Below are positions 12,712 to 22,183 of a stretch of DNA of 64,000 nucleotides, piece by piece; the stretch's first letter is position 1; each line of letters starts with the position of its first letter. Location of the stretch: NCBI RefSeq assembly GCF_036030735.1, contig NZ_CP107928.1:4402001-4466000 (forward strand), in the 5' to 3' direction. This DNA is from Streptomyces sp. NBC_00425. Lineage in GTDB: Bacteria > Actinomycetota > Actinomycetes > Streptomycetales > Streptomycetaceae. Below the pieces are notes generated by a model that saw only the letters and a list, made by a program, of their open reading frames with translations, made no database searches and was not told the DNA's origin. The position numbers and the translations under genes are program-made.

Positions 12712-13524
12712 TCAGTCCTTCTTGCCGGAGGCCAGTGCGCGGCTGCGGTCGCGGGCGGCCTCCAGGGCGGCGATGAGCGCGGCCCGTACGCCGTGGTTCT
12801 CGAGTTCGCGGATCGCGTTGATGGTGGTGCCCGCGGGGGACGTGACGTTCTCGCGGAGCTTGACCGGGTGTTCGCCGCTGTCCCGGAGCATCGTGGCGGC
12901 GCCGATCGCGGACTGGACGATCAGGTCGTGGGCCTTGTCGCGGGGCAGGCCGAGCAGGATGCCGGCGTCGGTCATGGCTTCGACGAGGTAGAAGAAGTAG
13001 GCCGGGCCGGAGCCGGAGAGCGCGGTACAGGCGTCCTGCTGGGACTCCGGGACCCGCAGCGTCTTGCCGACGGCGCCGAAGATCTCCTCGGTGTGGGCGA
13101 GGTGGTCGGCGGTGGCGTGGGTGCCGGCGGAGATGACGGACATGGCCTCGTCGACGAGGGCGGGGGTGTTCGTCATGACGCGGACGACGGGCGTTCCGGG
13201 GGCGAGGCGCTCTTCGAAGAACGAGATGGGGATGCCGGCCGCTCCGCTGATGACCAGGCGGTCGGCGGGGACGTGGTCGGCGAGTTCGGCGAGGAGGGCG
13301 CCCATGTCCTGCGGCTTCACGGTGAGGATGAGGGTGTCGGCGGCCTTGGCGGCCTCGGCGTTGGCGACCGGGGTGACTCCGTAGCGGGCGCGGAGTTCTT
13401 CGGCGCGCTCGGGGCGGCGGGCGGTGACGAGGAGGTCCGCGGGGGGCCAGCCGCCGCGGATCATGCCGCTGAGGAGGGCTTCGCCGATCTTGCCGGTGCC
13501 GAGGACTGCGACTTTCTGGGTCAT
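12712..13524 (-). CDS. proC: pyrroline-5-carboxylate reductase
   Basis: 270 residues. Rossmann NAD(P) motif VAVLGTGKIGEALLSGMIRGG at the N-terminus, LTVKPQDMGALLAEL in the middle, and the family signature region ALSGSGPAYFFYLVEAMTDAG and TSPAGTTINAIRELENHGVRAAL at the C-terminal dimer domain. It catalyses the last step of proline synthesis, reduction of pyrroline-5-carboxylate. It is convergent with the hydrolase gene; a CGGGCCG/CGGCCCG stem in the 31-base gap may act as terminator. Monocistronic as far as visible. Confidence 0.96.
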   Translation of the reverse strand: MTQKVAVLGTGKIGEALLSGMIRGGWPPADLLVTARRPERAEELRARYGVTPVANAEAAKAADTLILTVKPQDMGALLAELADHVPADRLVISGAAGIPISFFEERLAPGTPVVRVMTNTPALVDEAMSVISAGTHATADHLAHTEEIFGAVGKTLRVPESQQDACTALSGSGPAYFFYLVEAMTDAGILLGLPRDKAHDLIVQSAIGAATMLRDSGEHPVKLRENVTSPAGTTINAIRELENHGVRAALIAALEAARDRSRALASGKKD

Positions 13525-13641
13525 GGCTGGGGGGTCCTCCGGAGGGTGCGTCGTGGGCGTGCGCGCCGCGGTGATGCCGTCGTCGTCCGGGGCCATCCTC
13601 GCACCGGGGGTGCTGGTCCGGCCGGTGCGTCCGGTGGGCGG

Positions 13642-13753
13642 ACGGGGGTTTTCGCCCCCGCCGCCCCTGCCCGTCCCGTCCCTGGGGGCGCTGCCCCCAG
13701 ACCCCCGGTTCGGCCCTGGACGGGCCTCGTCCTCAAGCGCCGGACGGGCTGGA
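13642..13753. repeat. Streptomyces intergenic repeat element
   Basis: CGGGGG-TTTTCG-CCCCCG hairpin, then CTGGGGGC-GCT-GCCCCCAG hairpin (13682-13700), followed by GGCCTCGTCCTCAAGCGCCG and GACGGGCTGGA. I recognise this combination as a sequence scattered through Streptomyces intergenic regions. It lies between the 5' end of proC and the 3' end of the ABC permease gene and could work as a terminator for the ABC operon. Confidence 0.6.
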
Positions 13754-13760
13754 AGGGGGG

Positions 13761-14564
13761 TCACTGTGTGCGGCGGCGGAGGGTTGCGGCGCCCAGGCAG
13801 AGGACGAGGAGGGCGCAGCCGCCGACGATGAGGACGTCCCGTACGAAGGTGGCCGTCATGTCGGTGTGGGTGAGGACCTCGTTCATGCCGTCGACCGCGT
13901 ACGACATGGGGAGGACGTCCGAGAGGGTCTCCAGGGCGGGGTGCATGGTGTCGCGGGGGGCGAAGAGGCCGCAGAGGAGGAGCTGGGGGAAGATCACCGC
14001 CGGCATGAACTGGACGGCCTGGAACTCGGAGGACGCGAAGGCCGAGACGAAAAGGCCGAGGGCGGTGCCGAGGAGGGCGTCGAGGAGGGCGACCAGGAGG
14101 AGCAGCCAGGGGCTGCCGGTGACGTCCAGGTCGAGGAACCAGACGGCCAGGCCGGTGGCGAGGGCCGACTGGACGATCGCGACGGCTCCGAAGGCCAGGG
14201 CGTAGCCGGCGATGAGGTCGCCCTTGCCGAGGGGCATCGCGAGAAGGCGTTCGAGAGTGCCCGAGGTGCGTTCGCGCAGGGTGGCGATGGACGTGACCAG
14301 GAACATCGTGATCAGCGGGAAGATGCCCAGCAGGGACGCGCCGACGTTGTCGAAGGTGCGGGGGCTGCCGTCGAAGACGTACCGGAGCAGGAACAGCATC
14401 ACGCAGGGGATGAGGATCATCAGCGCGATGGTGCGGGGGTCGTGGCGCAGCTGGCGCAGGACGCGGCCTGCGGTGGCGGCCGTCCGGGAGGCGTTCAGGG
14501 CGCCGGTCGGGGCGGGGGCGCGGACGGGGGCGGCCGGGGTGTCGGGGGTCGTCGTGGTGGTCAT
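13761..14564 (-). CDS. ABC-2 type transporter permease
   Basis: 267 residues with six hydrophobic segments after a Thr/Pro/Ala-rich 25-residue N-terminus. LRQLRHDPRTIALMILIPCVMLFLL, a cytoplasmic loop RERTSGTLERLLAMPLGKGDLIAGY, and LLCGLFAPRDTMHPALETLSD followed by LPMSYAVDGMNEVL are the ABC-2 membrane signature order. Its start overlaps the stop of the ATPase gene (ATGA), so the two are translationally coupled. Probably exports a drug or lipid-like molecule. Confidence 0.92.
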   Translation of the reverse strand: MTTTTTPDTPAAPVRAPAPTGALNASRTAATAGRVLRQLRHDPRTIALMILIPCVMLFLLRYVFDGSPRTFDNVGASLLGIFPLITMFLVTSIATLRERTSGTLERLLAMPLGKGDLIAGYALAFGAVAIVQSALATGLAVWFLDLDVTGSPWLLLLVALLDALLGTALGLFVSAFASSEFQAVQFMPAVIFPQLLLCGLFAPRDTMHPALETLSDVLPMSYAVDGMNEVLTHTDMTATFVRDVLIVGGCALLVLCLGAATLRRRTQ

Positions 14565-15361
14565 CGGGTGGTCTCCTTCGCGCGGGCCGCTTCCGTCGCG
14601 GCGTCCACCAGGTGCAGGAAGGCCGACTCGACCGTGTCCGACCCGGTGCGGGTGCGCAGGTCGTCGGGGGTCGCGTCGGCGAGGATCTCGCCCTCGCGCA
14701 TCAGGAGCAGGCGGTGGCAGCGCTCGGCCTCGTCCATGACGTGGGAGGAGATGAGGAGGGTCGCGCCCCGGGTCGCGGCGATGTCGTGGAAGAGGTTCCA
14801 CAGGTCGCGGCGCAGGACCGGGTCCAGACCGACGGTCGGTTCGTCGAGGACCAGGAGTTCCGGGGCGCCCAGCAGGGCGACGGCCAGGGAGACGCGGTTG
14901 CGCTGACCGCCGGAGAGGTTGCCGGCGAGGGCGTCGGCGTGGGTGGTGAGGTCCACGTCGGCGATGGCCCGGGTGACGTTCTCGCGGCGGCGGTCCGCTG
15001 CCGCTCGGCCCGGGTCGAGGATCGCGGCGAAGTAGTCGAGGTTCTGGCGGATCGTCAGGTCGTCGTAGACCGAGGGGGCCTGGGTGACGTATCCGATGCG
15101 GGTGCGCAGGACGGCGTGGCCCGCGGGGCGGCCCAGCACGTCGAGGGTCCCGGCGACCTTGGCCTGGGTGCCGACGATCGAGCGCATGAGGGTCGACTTG
15201 CCGCAGCCGGAGGGCCCGAGCAGACCGGTGATCTGGCCGCGGGGGACGGTGAAGTCGAGGGCGCGCAGGACGGTGCGCGGCCCGCGGACCACGGTCAGGC
15301 CTTCGGCGCGTACCGCGGGTGCGTCGGGCGGGCGGGCGCCGGACCGCTTAGAATTCATCAT
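14561..15361 (-). CDS. ABC transporter ATP-binding protein
   Basis: 266 residues with Walker A GPSGCGKST (49-57), Q-loop YVTQAP, signature LSGGQ (149-153), Walker B LLVLDEPT (169-175) and switch His in LISSHVMDEAE. It is of the DrrA/NatA class of drug or multidrug exporters. The start is one of two adjacent ATG codons (15361 or 15358) and both lie inside a perfect inverted repeat, which suggests a leaderless or nearly leaderless transcript under repressor control. No regulator gene adjoins the operon. Confidence 0.92.
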   Translation of the reverse strand: MMNSKRSGARPPDAPAVRAEGLTVVRGPRTVLRALDFTVPRGQITGLLGPSGCGKSTLMRSIVGTQAKVAGTLDVLGRPAGHAVLRTRIGYVTQAPSVYDDLTIRQNLDYFAAILDPGRAAADRRRENVTRAIADVDLTTHADALAGNLSGGQRNRVSLAVALLGAPELLVLDEPTVGLDPVLRRDLWNLFHDIAATRGATLLISSHVMDEAERCHRLLLMREGEILADATPDDLRTRTGSDTVESAFLHLVDAATEAARAKETTR

Positions 15362-15370
15362 GTGATGAAT
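15353..15370. promoter_or_regulatory. operator-like inverted repeat over the ABC ATPase start codon
   Basis: ATTCATCA-TG-TGATGAAT is a perfect 8-2-8 inverted repeat that contains the start codon. It is strikingly AT-rich compared with its surroundings. The position would let a bound repressor block transcription initiation of the ABC operon. Confidence 0.6.
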
Positions 15371-15444
15371 AATGCTCGCGGTGAGGGGCGCCGTCAAGGC
15401 GCGGGTCGGACGCGGGGTGGGACGGGTTCCGGGGCCGCACATGC

Positions 15445-15482
15445 GTGCGCGGCGGCCCCGGAGGTGAGGGGCCGCCGCGCAC
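15445..15482 (-). terminator. terminator of the methyltransferase gene
   Basis: A 15-bp perfect stem (GTGCGCGGCGGCCCC and its complement) with an 8-base loop lies 80 bases beyond the methyltransferase stop. It lacks a T tract, as is common in Streptomyces. Confidence 0.7.
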
Positions 15483-15562
15483 GGTAGGGCGGTGAGGAAG
15501 CGCTGAGAAGGAGAAAGCGAGGGCGAAAGCGAGGGAGAAAGGGAGGGACGGTGGCCGGGTGG

Positions 15563-16339
15563 TCAGGGCTTGATCGCGAGCAGCAGGATGACGTCGTAGA
15601 CCTCTTCGACGACGCCGTCGGGGAAGGCCCGTATCAGGTGGTCGCGTTCCTCGGCGAGGAAGGCGGCGGCTGCCTCCTGGCCATGGACCAGGAAGATCGA
15701 ATGGCTGCCGATGTTGGCCAGATGCGTGTCCACGGGGACCCGGCGGCTCCAGCGGACCGTGCGGCGGACGAGGTCGAGGCGGCCCTCGGGGTCGACGACC
15801 CGGGCCTCCACGTTCCTGACCGCGGGACCGCCGCCCCGCCCGAAGTGGCGTCCGATGCGTTCCTCCGCCTCGGCGAGCCACGGCACGTCGAGCGCGTCGG
15901 TGTTCCACCACAGCGCCAGCGCGCCGCCCGGCCGCAGCACCCGCAGCGCCTCCGGGACCGAGCGCGCCGGGTCGGTCCAGTGCCAGGACTGGGCGTAGGT
16001 GAGGAGGTCGACGCTGGAAGGGGCCAACGGGAGGCGGTTGCCGTCGCCGCGGACGACCGGCACGTCGGGGAGGGCCAGGCGCAGTTGCGCGGCCATGCCG
16101 TCCCCTGGTTCGACGGCGAGGACGTCAGCACCGCGGGCGCGCAGGCGTGCGGTCGACAGGCCGGTGCCGGCCCCGACGTCCGCCGTCCGCGCGCCGGCGA
16201 GGGGGCGGCCGGCGAGATCCTCGATCACGTCGAAGAGGGCGTTCGGGTAGGAGGGCCGGTTCGCGGCGTACTGGGCCGCGGCGGCGTCGAAGGAACGGGC
16301 TCGGGCCGCGTGGGATGGGGCGGGGGTGGAAGCCGTCAT
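15563..16339 (-). CDS. class I SAM-dependent methyltransferase
   Basis: 258 residues. Motif I ADVGAGTGLSTARL, acidic end of beta-2 VLAVEPGDGM, motif II VRGDGNRLPLAPSSVDLLTYAQSWHWTD and motif III EALRVLRPGGALALWWN are those of the UbiE/COQ5-like methyltransferases. The N-terminal RARSFDAAAAQYAANRPSYP is typical of the group. Substrate unknown. It stands alone, followed by a strong hairpin; the purine-rich stretch 15500-15550 between stop and hairpin holds nothing else. Confidence 0.9.
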   Translation of the reverse strand: MTASTPAPSHAARARSFDAAAAQYAANRPSYPNALFDVIEDLAGRPLAGARTADVGAGTGLSTARLRARGADVLAVEPGDGMAAQLRLALPDVPVVRGDGNRLPLAPSSVDLLTYAQSWHWTDPARSVPEALRVLRPGGALALWWNTDALDVPWLAEAEERIGRHFGRGGGPAVRNVEARVVDPEGRLDLVRRTVRWSRRVPVDTHLANIGSHSIFLVHGQEAAAAFLAEERDHLIRAFPDGVVEEVYDVILLLAIKP

Positions 16340-16412
16340 GGGGCCATGATCGCGGGCGGGGCGGGCAGAGGAACAGGGCCCCTGCCGTGTTCCTCTCCCC
16401 GCCCGGTACGGC

Positions 16413-16985
16413 TCAGCGGCGGCGGCGCTTCCTCGACGGGTTGCCGGTGCGGCGCGTCGTGCGGCGTTCGTGCTGCTGGCGGGCCGCCTCGTACTCCTCG
16501 CGGTGGAGTCTCTCGCCGGGCGCCTCGGTGAGCGCGCGGAAGAAGTACGCGAGCAGCGAGCCGACGAACCCGACCGCCAGCAGACCGCGCAGGGAGGCCT
16601 GGCGGTCGGGGTCGGGACGCTTGGCGAAGCCTTCCCAGGTGTGCCGGAAGGCGAGCGCGCTGCACACCGCGAACATCACGACGACCAGGACGGTCACGAA
16701 GCCGCCCAGGTCGGCGATCGCGATGCCCTGGTAGGCGAAGCGCAGGACGAGACACGAGACGACGACGGCGAGGAGTGAGCCGAGGGCGACCGCGCCGCGC
16801 CGGACGGCGTAGCCTCGCGGGCCGCCGTCGTGGTTCAGCCAGGTGGTGCCGAAGAAGCGGAGGGGCTCGGGGCGGGGGCCGGCGCCGGCAGGGTCGCCTG
16901 CCGGGCCGGAGGGGGCGCCCGAGGAGACCTCGGCGGCGCCCCGGGATTCCGCCGAGGTGTCCGGGGTGCCGTTTTCGTCGCTCAC
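16413..16985 (-). CDS. small membrane protein of unknown function
   Basis: 190 residues from a GTG start (MSDENGTPDTSAESRGAAEV). A Gly/Pro/Ala/Glu-rich 45-residue N-terminus is followed by FFGTTWLNHDGGPRGYAVRRGAVALG and then three hydrophobic segments (LLAVVVSCLVLRFAY, FVTVLVVVMFAVCSALAF and GLLAVGFVGSLLAYFF), and a strongly basic C-terminus (RRTTRRTGNPSRKRRRR). I do not recognise the family. It resembles conserved Streptomyces membrane proteins of the EamA-unrelated hypothetical kind. Confidence 0.7.
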   Translation of the reverse strand: MSDENGTPDTSAESRGAAEVSSGAPSGPAGDPAGAGPRPEPLRFFGTTWLNHDGGPRGYAVRRGAVALGSLLAVVVSCLVLRFAYQGIAIADLGGFVTVLVVVMFAVCSALAFRHTWEGFAKRPDPDRQASLRGLLAVGFVGSLLAYFFRALTEAPGERLHREEYEAARQQHERRTTRRTGNPSRKRRRR

Positions 16986-17312
16986 GGCACGATTATGGCT
17001 CCGGGTGCGGGCCGCCCACCGGGCGGGTGCCCGCGGACCGCCCGCGGCCGGGTGCCCGCAGGCCCCCTACGGTCCGGTGCACGCGGACCGCCCGCGGCCC
17101 GCAGGTGCCCGCAGACGGTCCGCGGCCGGGTGCCGCGGACCGCCGCCCCGCGAGTCGCCGGAGGGCGGGGCGCCGGAGGCGGAGCGGGGGCGAACGGGGC
17201 CCGGACGGGCCGGGTCCGTTGTTGTGTGGCTGCGTTCCGCCCTCCGGCGACCGGACGTCCGGCATCCGCCCGCGGTCCCCCGTCCGCGACCCCCGCCCGG
17301 AACCCTCCGAGA
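16986..17312. other. GC-rich intergenic region with short direct repeats
   Basis: No gene seen. It is made largely of repeated GCGGACCGCCCGCGGCC and GGGTGCCCGCGG blocks (two to three copies within 17020-17150), with strong potential for secondary structure. Confidence 0.5.
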
Positions 17313-17636
17313 TCAGGAGCAGCGCGGCGCGATGTATCCGTCGCTGCCCGTCCGCACGTACGCGTCCGAGACGAACTGGCCGTCGGCGATGTTGTCCCAG
17401 ATGTTCGTGGTGCCGTACGGGCCGGAGACCGACGTGCCCGGGCACTGGCAGAAGATGGGCACGTTCGCGCCCTCGGGCAGGACCCGGACGACCGAGTAAC
17501 CGGTGCCGGGGCCGCTGCGCACGTTCAGCCGGACGCCCGGCGCGACCGGATAGTAGGTGAGCGCCGCGGTCGCGGTCGCGGTGACGGCTTCCGCCGCGTC
17601 ACTGTTCCCGGCCTCTTCCACGTGGTCGACAGACAT
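17313..17636 (-). CDS. bacterial SH3-domain protein
   Basis: 107 residues starting MSVDHVEEAGNSDAAEAV, chosen because GGGGGAGG lies 8 bases upstream. The SH3b pattern VRLNVRSGPGTGYSVVRVLPEGANVPIFCQCPG is followed by WDNIADGQFVSDAYVRTGSDG, as in cell-wall-associated SH3 proteins. Two Cys near residues 73-75 and one at the end. There is no clear signal peptide, although the TATATAALTYYPVAPG segment is mildly hydrophobic; the export route is unclear. It is divergent from the membrane kinase gene. Confidence 0.82.
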   Translation of the reverse strand: MSVDHVEEAGNSDAAEAVTATATAALTYYPVAPGVRLNVRSGPGTGYSVVRVLPEGANVPIFCQCPGTSVSGPYGTTNIWDNIADGQFVSDAYVRTGSDGYIAPRCS

Positions 17637-17817
17637 GTGAAACCTCCCCCGTTGCACCCCATGACTGCCATGGGGTCCCGTTGATTCCCCCGAAACCCGC
17701 CATGAAACACGTGTGCGGAATTCGTACGCGGAGGCTAGCAAGCCGCCTCTGCGCCGCACGAGTCATCGACTAGGCTCCGTGCGTCGCGCGCGCGGATGAA
17801 CAGCACGGGGGTGGTCC

Positions 17818-20103
17818 ATGACGCCACAGCGCAACACCGGAGCGGGCGCGGAAGCGGAACTTCCGGAGTACGCAGGTCACTACCGGCTCGAGGAGTGCCT
17901 GGGTGCCGGCGGCATGGGCGTGGTGCATCTGGCCCGCAGCACCTCCGGCATGAAGGTCGCGGTCAAGGTCGTGCACGCGCGGTTCGCCCGCGATCCAGAG
18001 TTCAGGGGGCGGTTCCGGCAGGAGGTGGCAGCCGCCCGCAGGGTGAGCGGGGCGTTCACCGCGCCCGTCGTCGACGCGGACCCGGAGGCCGAACGGCCGT
18101 GGATGGCCACCCTGTTCATCCCCGGCTCGACCATCGCCGAGCAGGTGAAACGGAACGGGCCCATGAACGCCGGCGAGTTGCGGCGGCTGATGGCCGGCCT
18201 CGCCGAGGCGCTGCGGGACATCCACCGCGTGGGGGTCGTGCACCGGGATCTGAAACCGAGCAACGTCCTGCTCGCCGAGGACGGGCCGAAGGTGATCGAC
18301 TTCGGCATATCCCGCCCGAAGGACAGCGAACTGCGCACCGAGACGGGCAAGTTGATCGGCACGCCGCCGTTCATGGCGCCGGAGCAGTTCCGGCGTCCCA
18401 GGGAGGTCGGGTCCGCCGCCGACGTCTTCGCGCTCGGCTCCGTGATGGTGCACGCGGCGACGGGACGCGGGCCGTTCGACTCCGACAGTCCCTACGTCGT
18501 CGCCTACCAGGTCGTCCACGACGAGCCGGACCTGACGGGCGTGCCGGACAACCTCGCGCCGCTGGTGTCGCGTTGCCTCGCCAAGGAGCCGGAGGACCGG
18601 CCCACCCCGGACGAACTCATGCACGCACTGCGGACGGTGTCGGCCTCCTACGACACGCAGGTGTTCATACCGCCTCAGCGGGCTCTCGAGGAGCCGGAGC
18701 ACGGACCGGCCACGGAAGCCCGGCAGCCCACCGGCGCCGTCGGGACCGCCGGGACCGGAGGGGAAGGCGGCGCCGCGGGGGCAGGCGGTACCGACGAGGC
18801 CGGGACCGGCGGGAGGTCCGGCGGGGGCGGCGGCGCGGTGTCCGCGGGCGAGCGTGAGCCCGGGACGGGCGAGGACGGGAGGCGACGGGGACGACGCAGG
18901 CGGGCGGTGCTCGCGGCCGGCGCGCTGGCCGTCGTCCTCTGCGGCGGCGCGCTCGGTGCGGCGCGGATGCTCGGGGACGGCGACGCCGACCGGGGTGGGC
19001 GGGGGAACGCGGGCGGGGCGCACTCCGCGTCGCCCGCTCTCGCCGACTGGAGCGTGCGGCCCGTGAAGGGCGGCGACGACGCACACGGCGGCACGGGCGG
19101 ACTTCCGCGGTGCGTGTACGGCGCGCGACTGCTGGTCTGTGTGCAGTCCGGGCAGGTGTCCGCGCTGGACGCGTCCGACGGGCGCGTGCTGTGGCGGCGG
19201 GCGGTTCCCGGAGGTGGCCGATCCGTCGAGGCGCCGGCGCTCGCGGGTGGACTGGCGCTGGTGGTCACGGACTCGGGCAGGCGGATGGAGGCGCTCGACC
19301 CGGCGTCGGGCGTGCCGCGCTGGCAGCGGGACCTGACGCCGTACCCCGGCGTCCGCACCGTCGGCGGCATGCTGCTGCTGACTGCGGCCGACGACACGGT
19401 GACCGGGGTGGACGCGGCGACGGGCAGGACGGCGTGGAGCCGGCGGATCCCGGGGCTGAACGAGCCGTACTTCGTGTCGTTCGCGCAGGGCGCACGGCCG
19501 CTGGCCTATGCGTCGAACACGTCGGACGGCGGGCGGCGCACCCGGATCACGGCCGTGGACCCCACGACGGGCGAGGTGCGGTGGGAGGAGCGGTTCGAAG
19601 GGACGGTGGTCCCCGCGGGCGCCACCGGCGACAGTCTCGTCCTGCTGTCCGAGGGCAGTGACTACGGCGATGTCGACGCCGTGCTCCGCTACCGGCCGGG
19701 CGACGCCGCACCGCGGCGGACCGCTCTGGGCGTCGCTCTCCAGGGGGTGCGCGCCACCGTGCAGGGCGACCGGGTCTACCTGCTGGCCTTCGACGGGTCG
19801 CTGGTGGCCGTCGACACGGCCGCGAGGAAGGAGCTGTGGTCCCTGCAGACGGCGGTGAGCCGGGGGTCGGCGCCGGCCGCCGACGGCGAGCACGTGTACT
19901 TCGGCGCCGCCGACGGACGTCTCCTCGCGGTGGACGCCGACGAGGGCAGGCTCGTCGGGCAGACGCGGCTGCGGCTCGGGGCCGAGTCGGACAAGGTGGT
20001 GGCCTCGCTGCCCGCTCCCGCGGCGGTCGACGGCCGTGTCTACGCCGGCGCGCCCGACGGGACCGTCTTCGCGGTCGACGGGCGGGCTCCGGAGGACTGG
20101 TAG
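17818..20103 (+). CDS. Ser/Thr protein kinase with extracellular PQQ beta-propeller
   Basis: 761 residues. Hanks-type kinase at about 20-275: glycine loop GAGGMGVVHLAR, Lys50 in VAVKVV, catalytic HRDLKPSN (Asp144), DFG at 161-163 and GTPPFMAPEQF. A Gly/Thr/Glu-rich linker (300-355) and a basic stretch lead to one membrane segment (363-383). The outside part (about 420-755) has repeated PQQ-like blades, for example SALDASDGRVLWRRAVPGGG, EALDPASGVPRWQRDL and AVDTAARKELWSLQTA, forming a propeller that should sense a ligand or wall component. The start follows a GGGGGTGG ribosome site. No phosphatase gene adjoins. Confidence 0.93.
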   Translation: MTPQRNTGAGAEAELPEYAGHYRLEECLGAGGMGVVHLARSTSGMKVAVKVVHARFARDPEFRGRFRQEVAAARRVSGAFTAPVVDADPEAERPWMATLFIPGSTIAEQVKRNGPMNAGELRRLMAGLAEALRDIHRVGVVHRDLKPSNVLLAEDGPKVIDFGISRPKDSELRTETGKLIGTPPFMAPEQFRRPREVGSAADVFALGSVMVHAATGRGPFDSDSPYVVAYQVVHDEPDLTGVPDNLAPLVSRCLAKEPEDRPTPDELMHALRTVSASYDTQVFIPPQRALEEPEHGPATEARQPTGAVGTAGTGGEGGAAGAGGTDEAGTGGRSGGGGGAVSAGEREPGTGEDGRRRGRRRRAVLAAGALAVVLCGGALGAARMLGDGDADRGGRGNAGGAHSASPALADWSVRPVKGGDDAHGGTGGLPRCVYGARLLVCVQSGQVSALDASDGRVLWRRAVPGGGRSVEAPALAGGLALVVTDSGRRMEALDPASGVPRWQRDLTPYPGVRTVGGMLLLTAADDTVTGVDAATGRTAWSRRIPGLNEPYFVSFAQGARPLAYASNTSDGGRRTRITAVDPTTGEVRWEERFEGTVVPAGATGDSLVLLSEGSDYGDVDAVLRYRPGDAAPRRTALGVALQGVRATVQGDRVYLLAFDGSLVAVDTAARKELWSLQTAVSRGSAPAADGEHVYFGAADGRLLAVDADEGRLVGQTRLRLGAESDKVVASLPAPAAVDGRVYAGAPDGTVFAVDGRAPEDW

Positions 20104-20121
20104 CCGCGGCCGACACGCGCC

Positions 20122-20162
20122 GAGGGCCGCCTCCGCACGGGGTACCGGCGGAGACGGCCCTC
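20122..20162. terminator. bidirectional terminator between kinase gene and ilvD
   Basis: A 15-bp stem with one mismatch (GAGGGCCGCCTCCGC against GCGGAGACGGCCCTC) and an 11-base loop lies between the two convergent genes. The 100 bases beyond it consist of short CAGTCAGC/GGACGTC repeats. Confidence 0.7.
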
Positions 20163-20302
20163 AGGGCGTCAGCAGTCAGCGGTCAGCAGTCGGACGTCCG
20201 GTAGTCGGACGTCGGCGTCGGGTCCGGGTCGAACGGGACGTCCGAATCGGGGCCGGAGTCGGTCCGGCGTCCGGGGTCCCGTCGCGGCGTCGGTCGCGGG
20301 CG

Positions 20303-22156
20303 TCAGCCCAGCTTCGACACGTCCCGCACCGCGCCCTTGTCGGCGCTCGTGGCCATCGCGGCGTAGGCCCGCAGGGCGGCGGACACCTTGCGCTCGCGGT
20401 TCTTGGGGGCGTACACGCCGCCGAGGGCCGCCTCGCGCCGGGCGAGCTCGGCGTCGTCCACGAGGAGCTCGATGGTGCGGTTCGGGATGTCGATGCGGAT
20501 GCGGTCGCCGTCCTCGACGAGGGCGATGGCGCCGCCGGAGGCCGCCTCGGGGGACGCGTGGCCGATGGACAGGCCGGAGGTGCCGCCGGAGAAGCGGCCG
20601 TCGGTGATCAGGGCGCAGGTCTTGCCGAGGCCGCGGCCCTTGAGGAAGGACGTCGGGTAGAGCATCTCCTGCATGCCCGGGCCGCCCTTGGGACCTTCGT
20701 AGCGGATGACGACGACGTCGCCGTGCGTCACCTGCTTGTTGAGGATCTTCTCGACGGCCTCCTCCTGCGACTCGCAGACGACGGCCGGGCCCTCGAAGGT
20801 CCAGATCGACTCGTCGACGCCGGCCGTCTTGACCACGCAGCCGTCGACGGCGATGTTGCCGCGCAGGACGGCGAGGCCGCCGTCCTTGCTGTAGGCGTGC
20901 TCGGCGGAGCGGATGCAGCCGCCCTCGGCGTCCACGTCCAGCGCCTCCCAGCGCTCGGACTGGGAGAAGGCCTCGGCCGAGCGGACGCAGCCGGGGGCCG
21001 CGTGCCACAGTTCGAGCGCCTCGGGCGAGGGGGAGCCGCCGCGGACGTCCCAGGTCTTCAGCCAGTCCGCCAGGGACGGGCTGTGGACCGAGAACACGTC
21101 CTCGTTGAGCAGGCCCGCGCGGTGCAGTTCGCCGAGCAGGGCGGGGATGCCGCCGGCCCGGTGCACGTCCTCCATGTAGTACGTGCGGTCCTTCGCCACG
21201 TTCGGCGCGACCTTGGCCAGGCAGGGCACGCGGCGCGAGACCTCGTTGATCTCCTCCAGGCCGAAGGGGACGCCCGCCTCCTGGGCGGCGGCCAGCAGGT
21301 GCAGGATCGTGTTGGTCGAGCCGCCCATCGCGATGTCGAGGGCCATCGCGTTCTCGAAGGCCGCGATGGTGGCGATGTTGCGGGGCAGGACCGTCTCGTC
21401 GTCCTGCTCGTAGTAGCGGCGGGTGATGTCCATCACCGTGCGGCCGGCGTCCTCGTACAGCGCCCTGCGGGCGGTGTGGGTGGCCAGGACCGAGCCGTTC
21501 CCGGGGAGCGAGAGGCCGATGGCCTCGGTCAGGCAGTTCATCGAGTTGGCGGTGAACATGCCGGAACAGCTGCCGCAGGTCGGACAGGCGTTCTCCTCGA
21601 TACGGAGGATGTCCTCGTCCGAGATCTTGTCGTTGACGGCGTCCGAGATCGCGTCGACCAGGTCGAGCGTGCGGACCGTGCCGTCGACGAGCGTGGCGCG
21701 ACCGGACTCCATCGGGCCGCCGGAGACGAAGACCGTCGGGATGTTCAGGCGCAGGGCCGCGTTCAGCATGCCCGGGGTGATCTTGTCGCAGTTGGAGATG
21801 CAGATCAGGGCGTCGGCGCAGTGCGCCTCGACCATGTACTCCACGCTGTCCGCGATCAGGTCGCGGGAGGGCAGGCTGTAGAGCATGCCGCCGTGGCCCA
21901 TCGCGATGCCGTCGTCGACGGCGATCGTGTTGAACTCGCGCGGGATGCCGCCGGCCGCGGTGATCGCCTCGCTGACGATCCGGCCGACCGGCTGGAGGTG
22001 CGTGTGCCCGGGCACGAACTCGGTGAAGCTGTTGGCCACCGCGATGATCGGCTTCCGGCCGATGTCCGCACCGGGTACACCGGAGGCGCGCATAAGGGCG
22101 CGGGCGCCCGCCATATTGCGGCCGTGGGTGACTGTGCGGGACCTCAGCTCGGGCAT
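20303..22156 (-). CDS. ilvD: dihydroxy-acid dehydratase
   Basis: 617 residues, full length for the family. Signatures include [20 protein letters not shown], the Fe-S cysteines in [20 protein letters not shown] and [34 protein letters not shown], and [20 protein letters not shown] near the C-terminus. It dehydrates 2,3-dihydroxy acids in the valine, isoleucine and leucine pathways and needs an iron-sulfur cluster. GAAGGAG precedes the start. A short upstream reading frame and a 15-bp palindrome lie in its 127-base leader. Confidence 0.97.
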   Translation of the reverse strand: MPELRSRTVTHGRNMAGARALMRASGVPGADIGRKPIIAVANSFTEFVPGHTHLQPVGRIVSEAITAAGGIPREFNTIAVDDGIAMGHGGMLYSLPSRDLIADSVEYMVEAHCADALICISNCDKITPGMLNAALRLNIPTVFVSGGPMESGRATLVDGTVRTLDLVDAISDAVNDKISDEDILRIEENACPTCGSCSGMFTANSMNCLTEAIGLSLPGNGSVLATHTARRALYEDAGRTVMDITRRYYEQDDETVLPRNIATIAAFENAMALDIAMGGSTNTILHLLAAAQEAGVPFGLEEINEVSRRVPCLAKVAPNVAKDRTYYMEDVHRAGGIPALLGELHRAGLLNEDVFSVHSPSLADWLKTWDVRGGSPSPEALELWHAAPGCVRSAEAFSQSERWEALDVDAEGGCIRSAEHAYSKDGGLAVLRGNIAVDGCVVKTAGVDESIWTFEGPAVVCESQEEAVEKILNKQVTHGDVVVIRYEGPKGGPGMQEMLYPTSFLKGRGLGKTCALITDGRFSGGTSGLSIGHASPEAASGGAIALVEDGDRIRIDIPNRTIELLVDDAELARREAALGGVYAPKNRERKVSAALRAYAAMATSADKGAVRDVSKLG

Positions 22157-22183
22157 CGTCGCTCGCTCCTTCAGAGACTGCGA

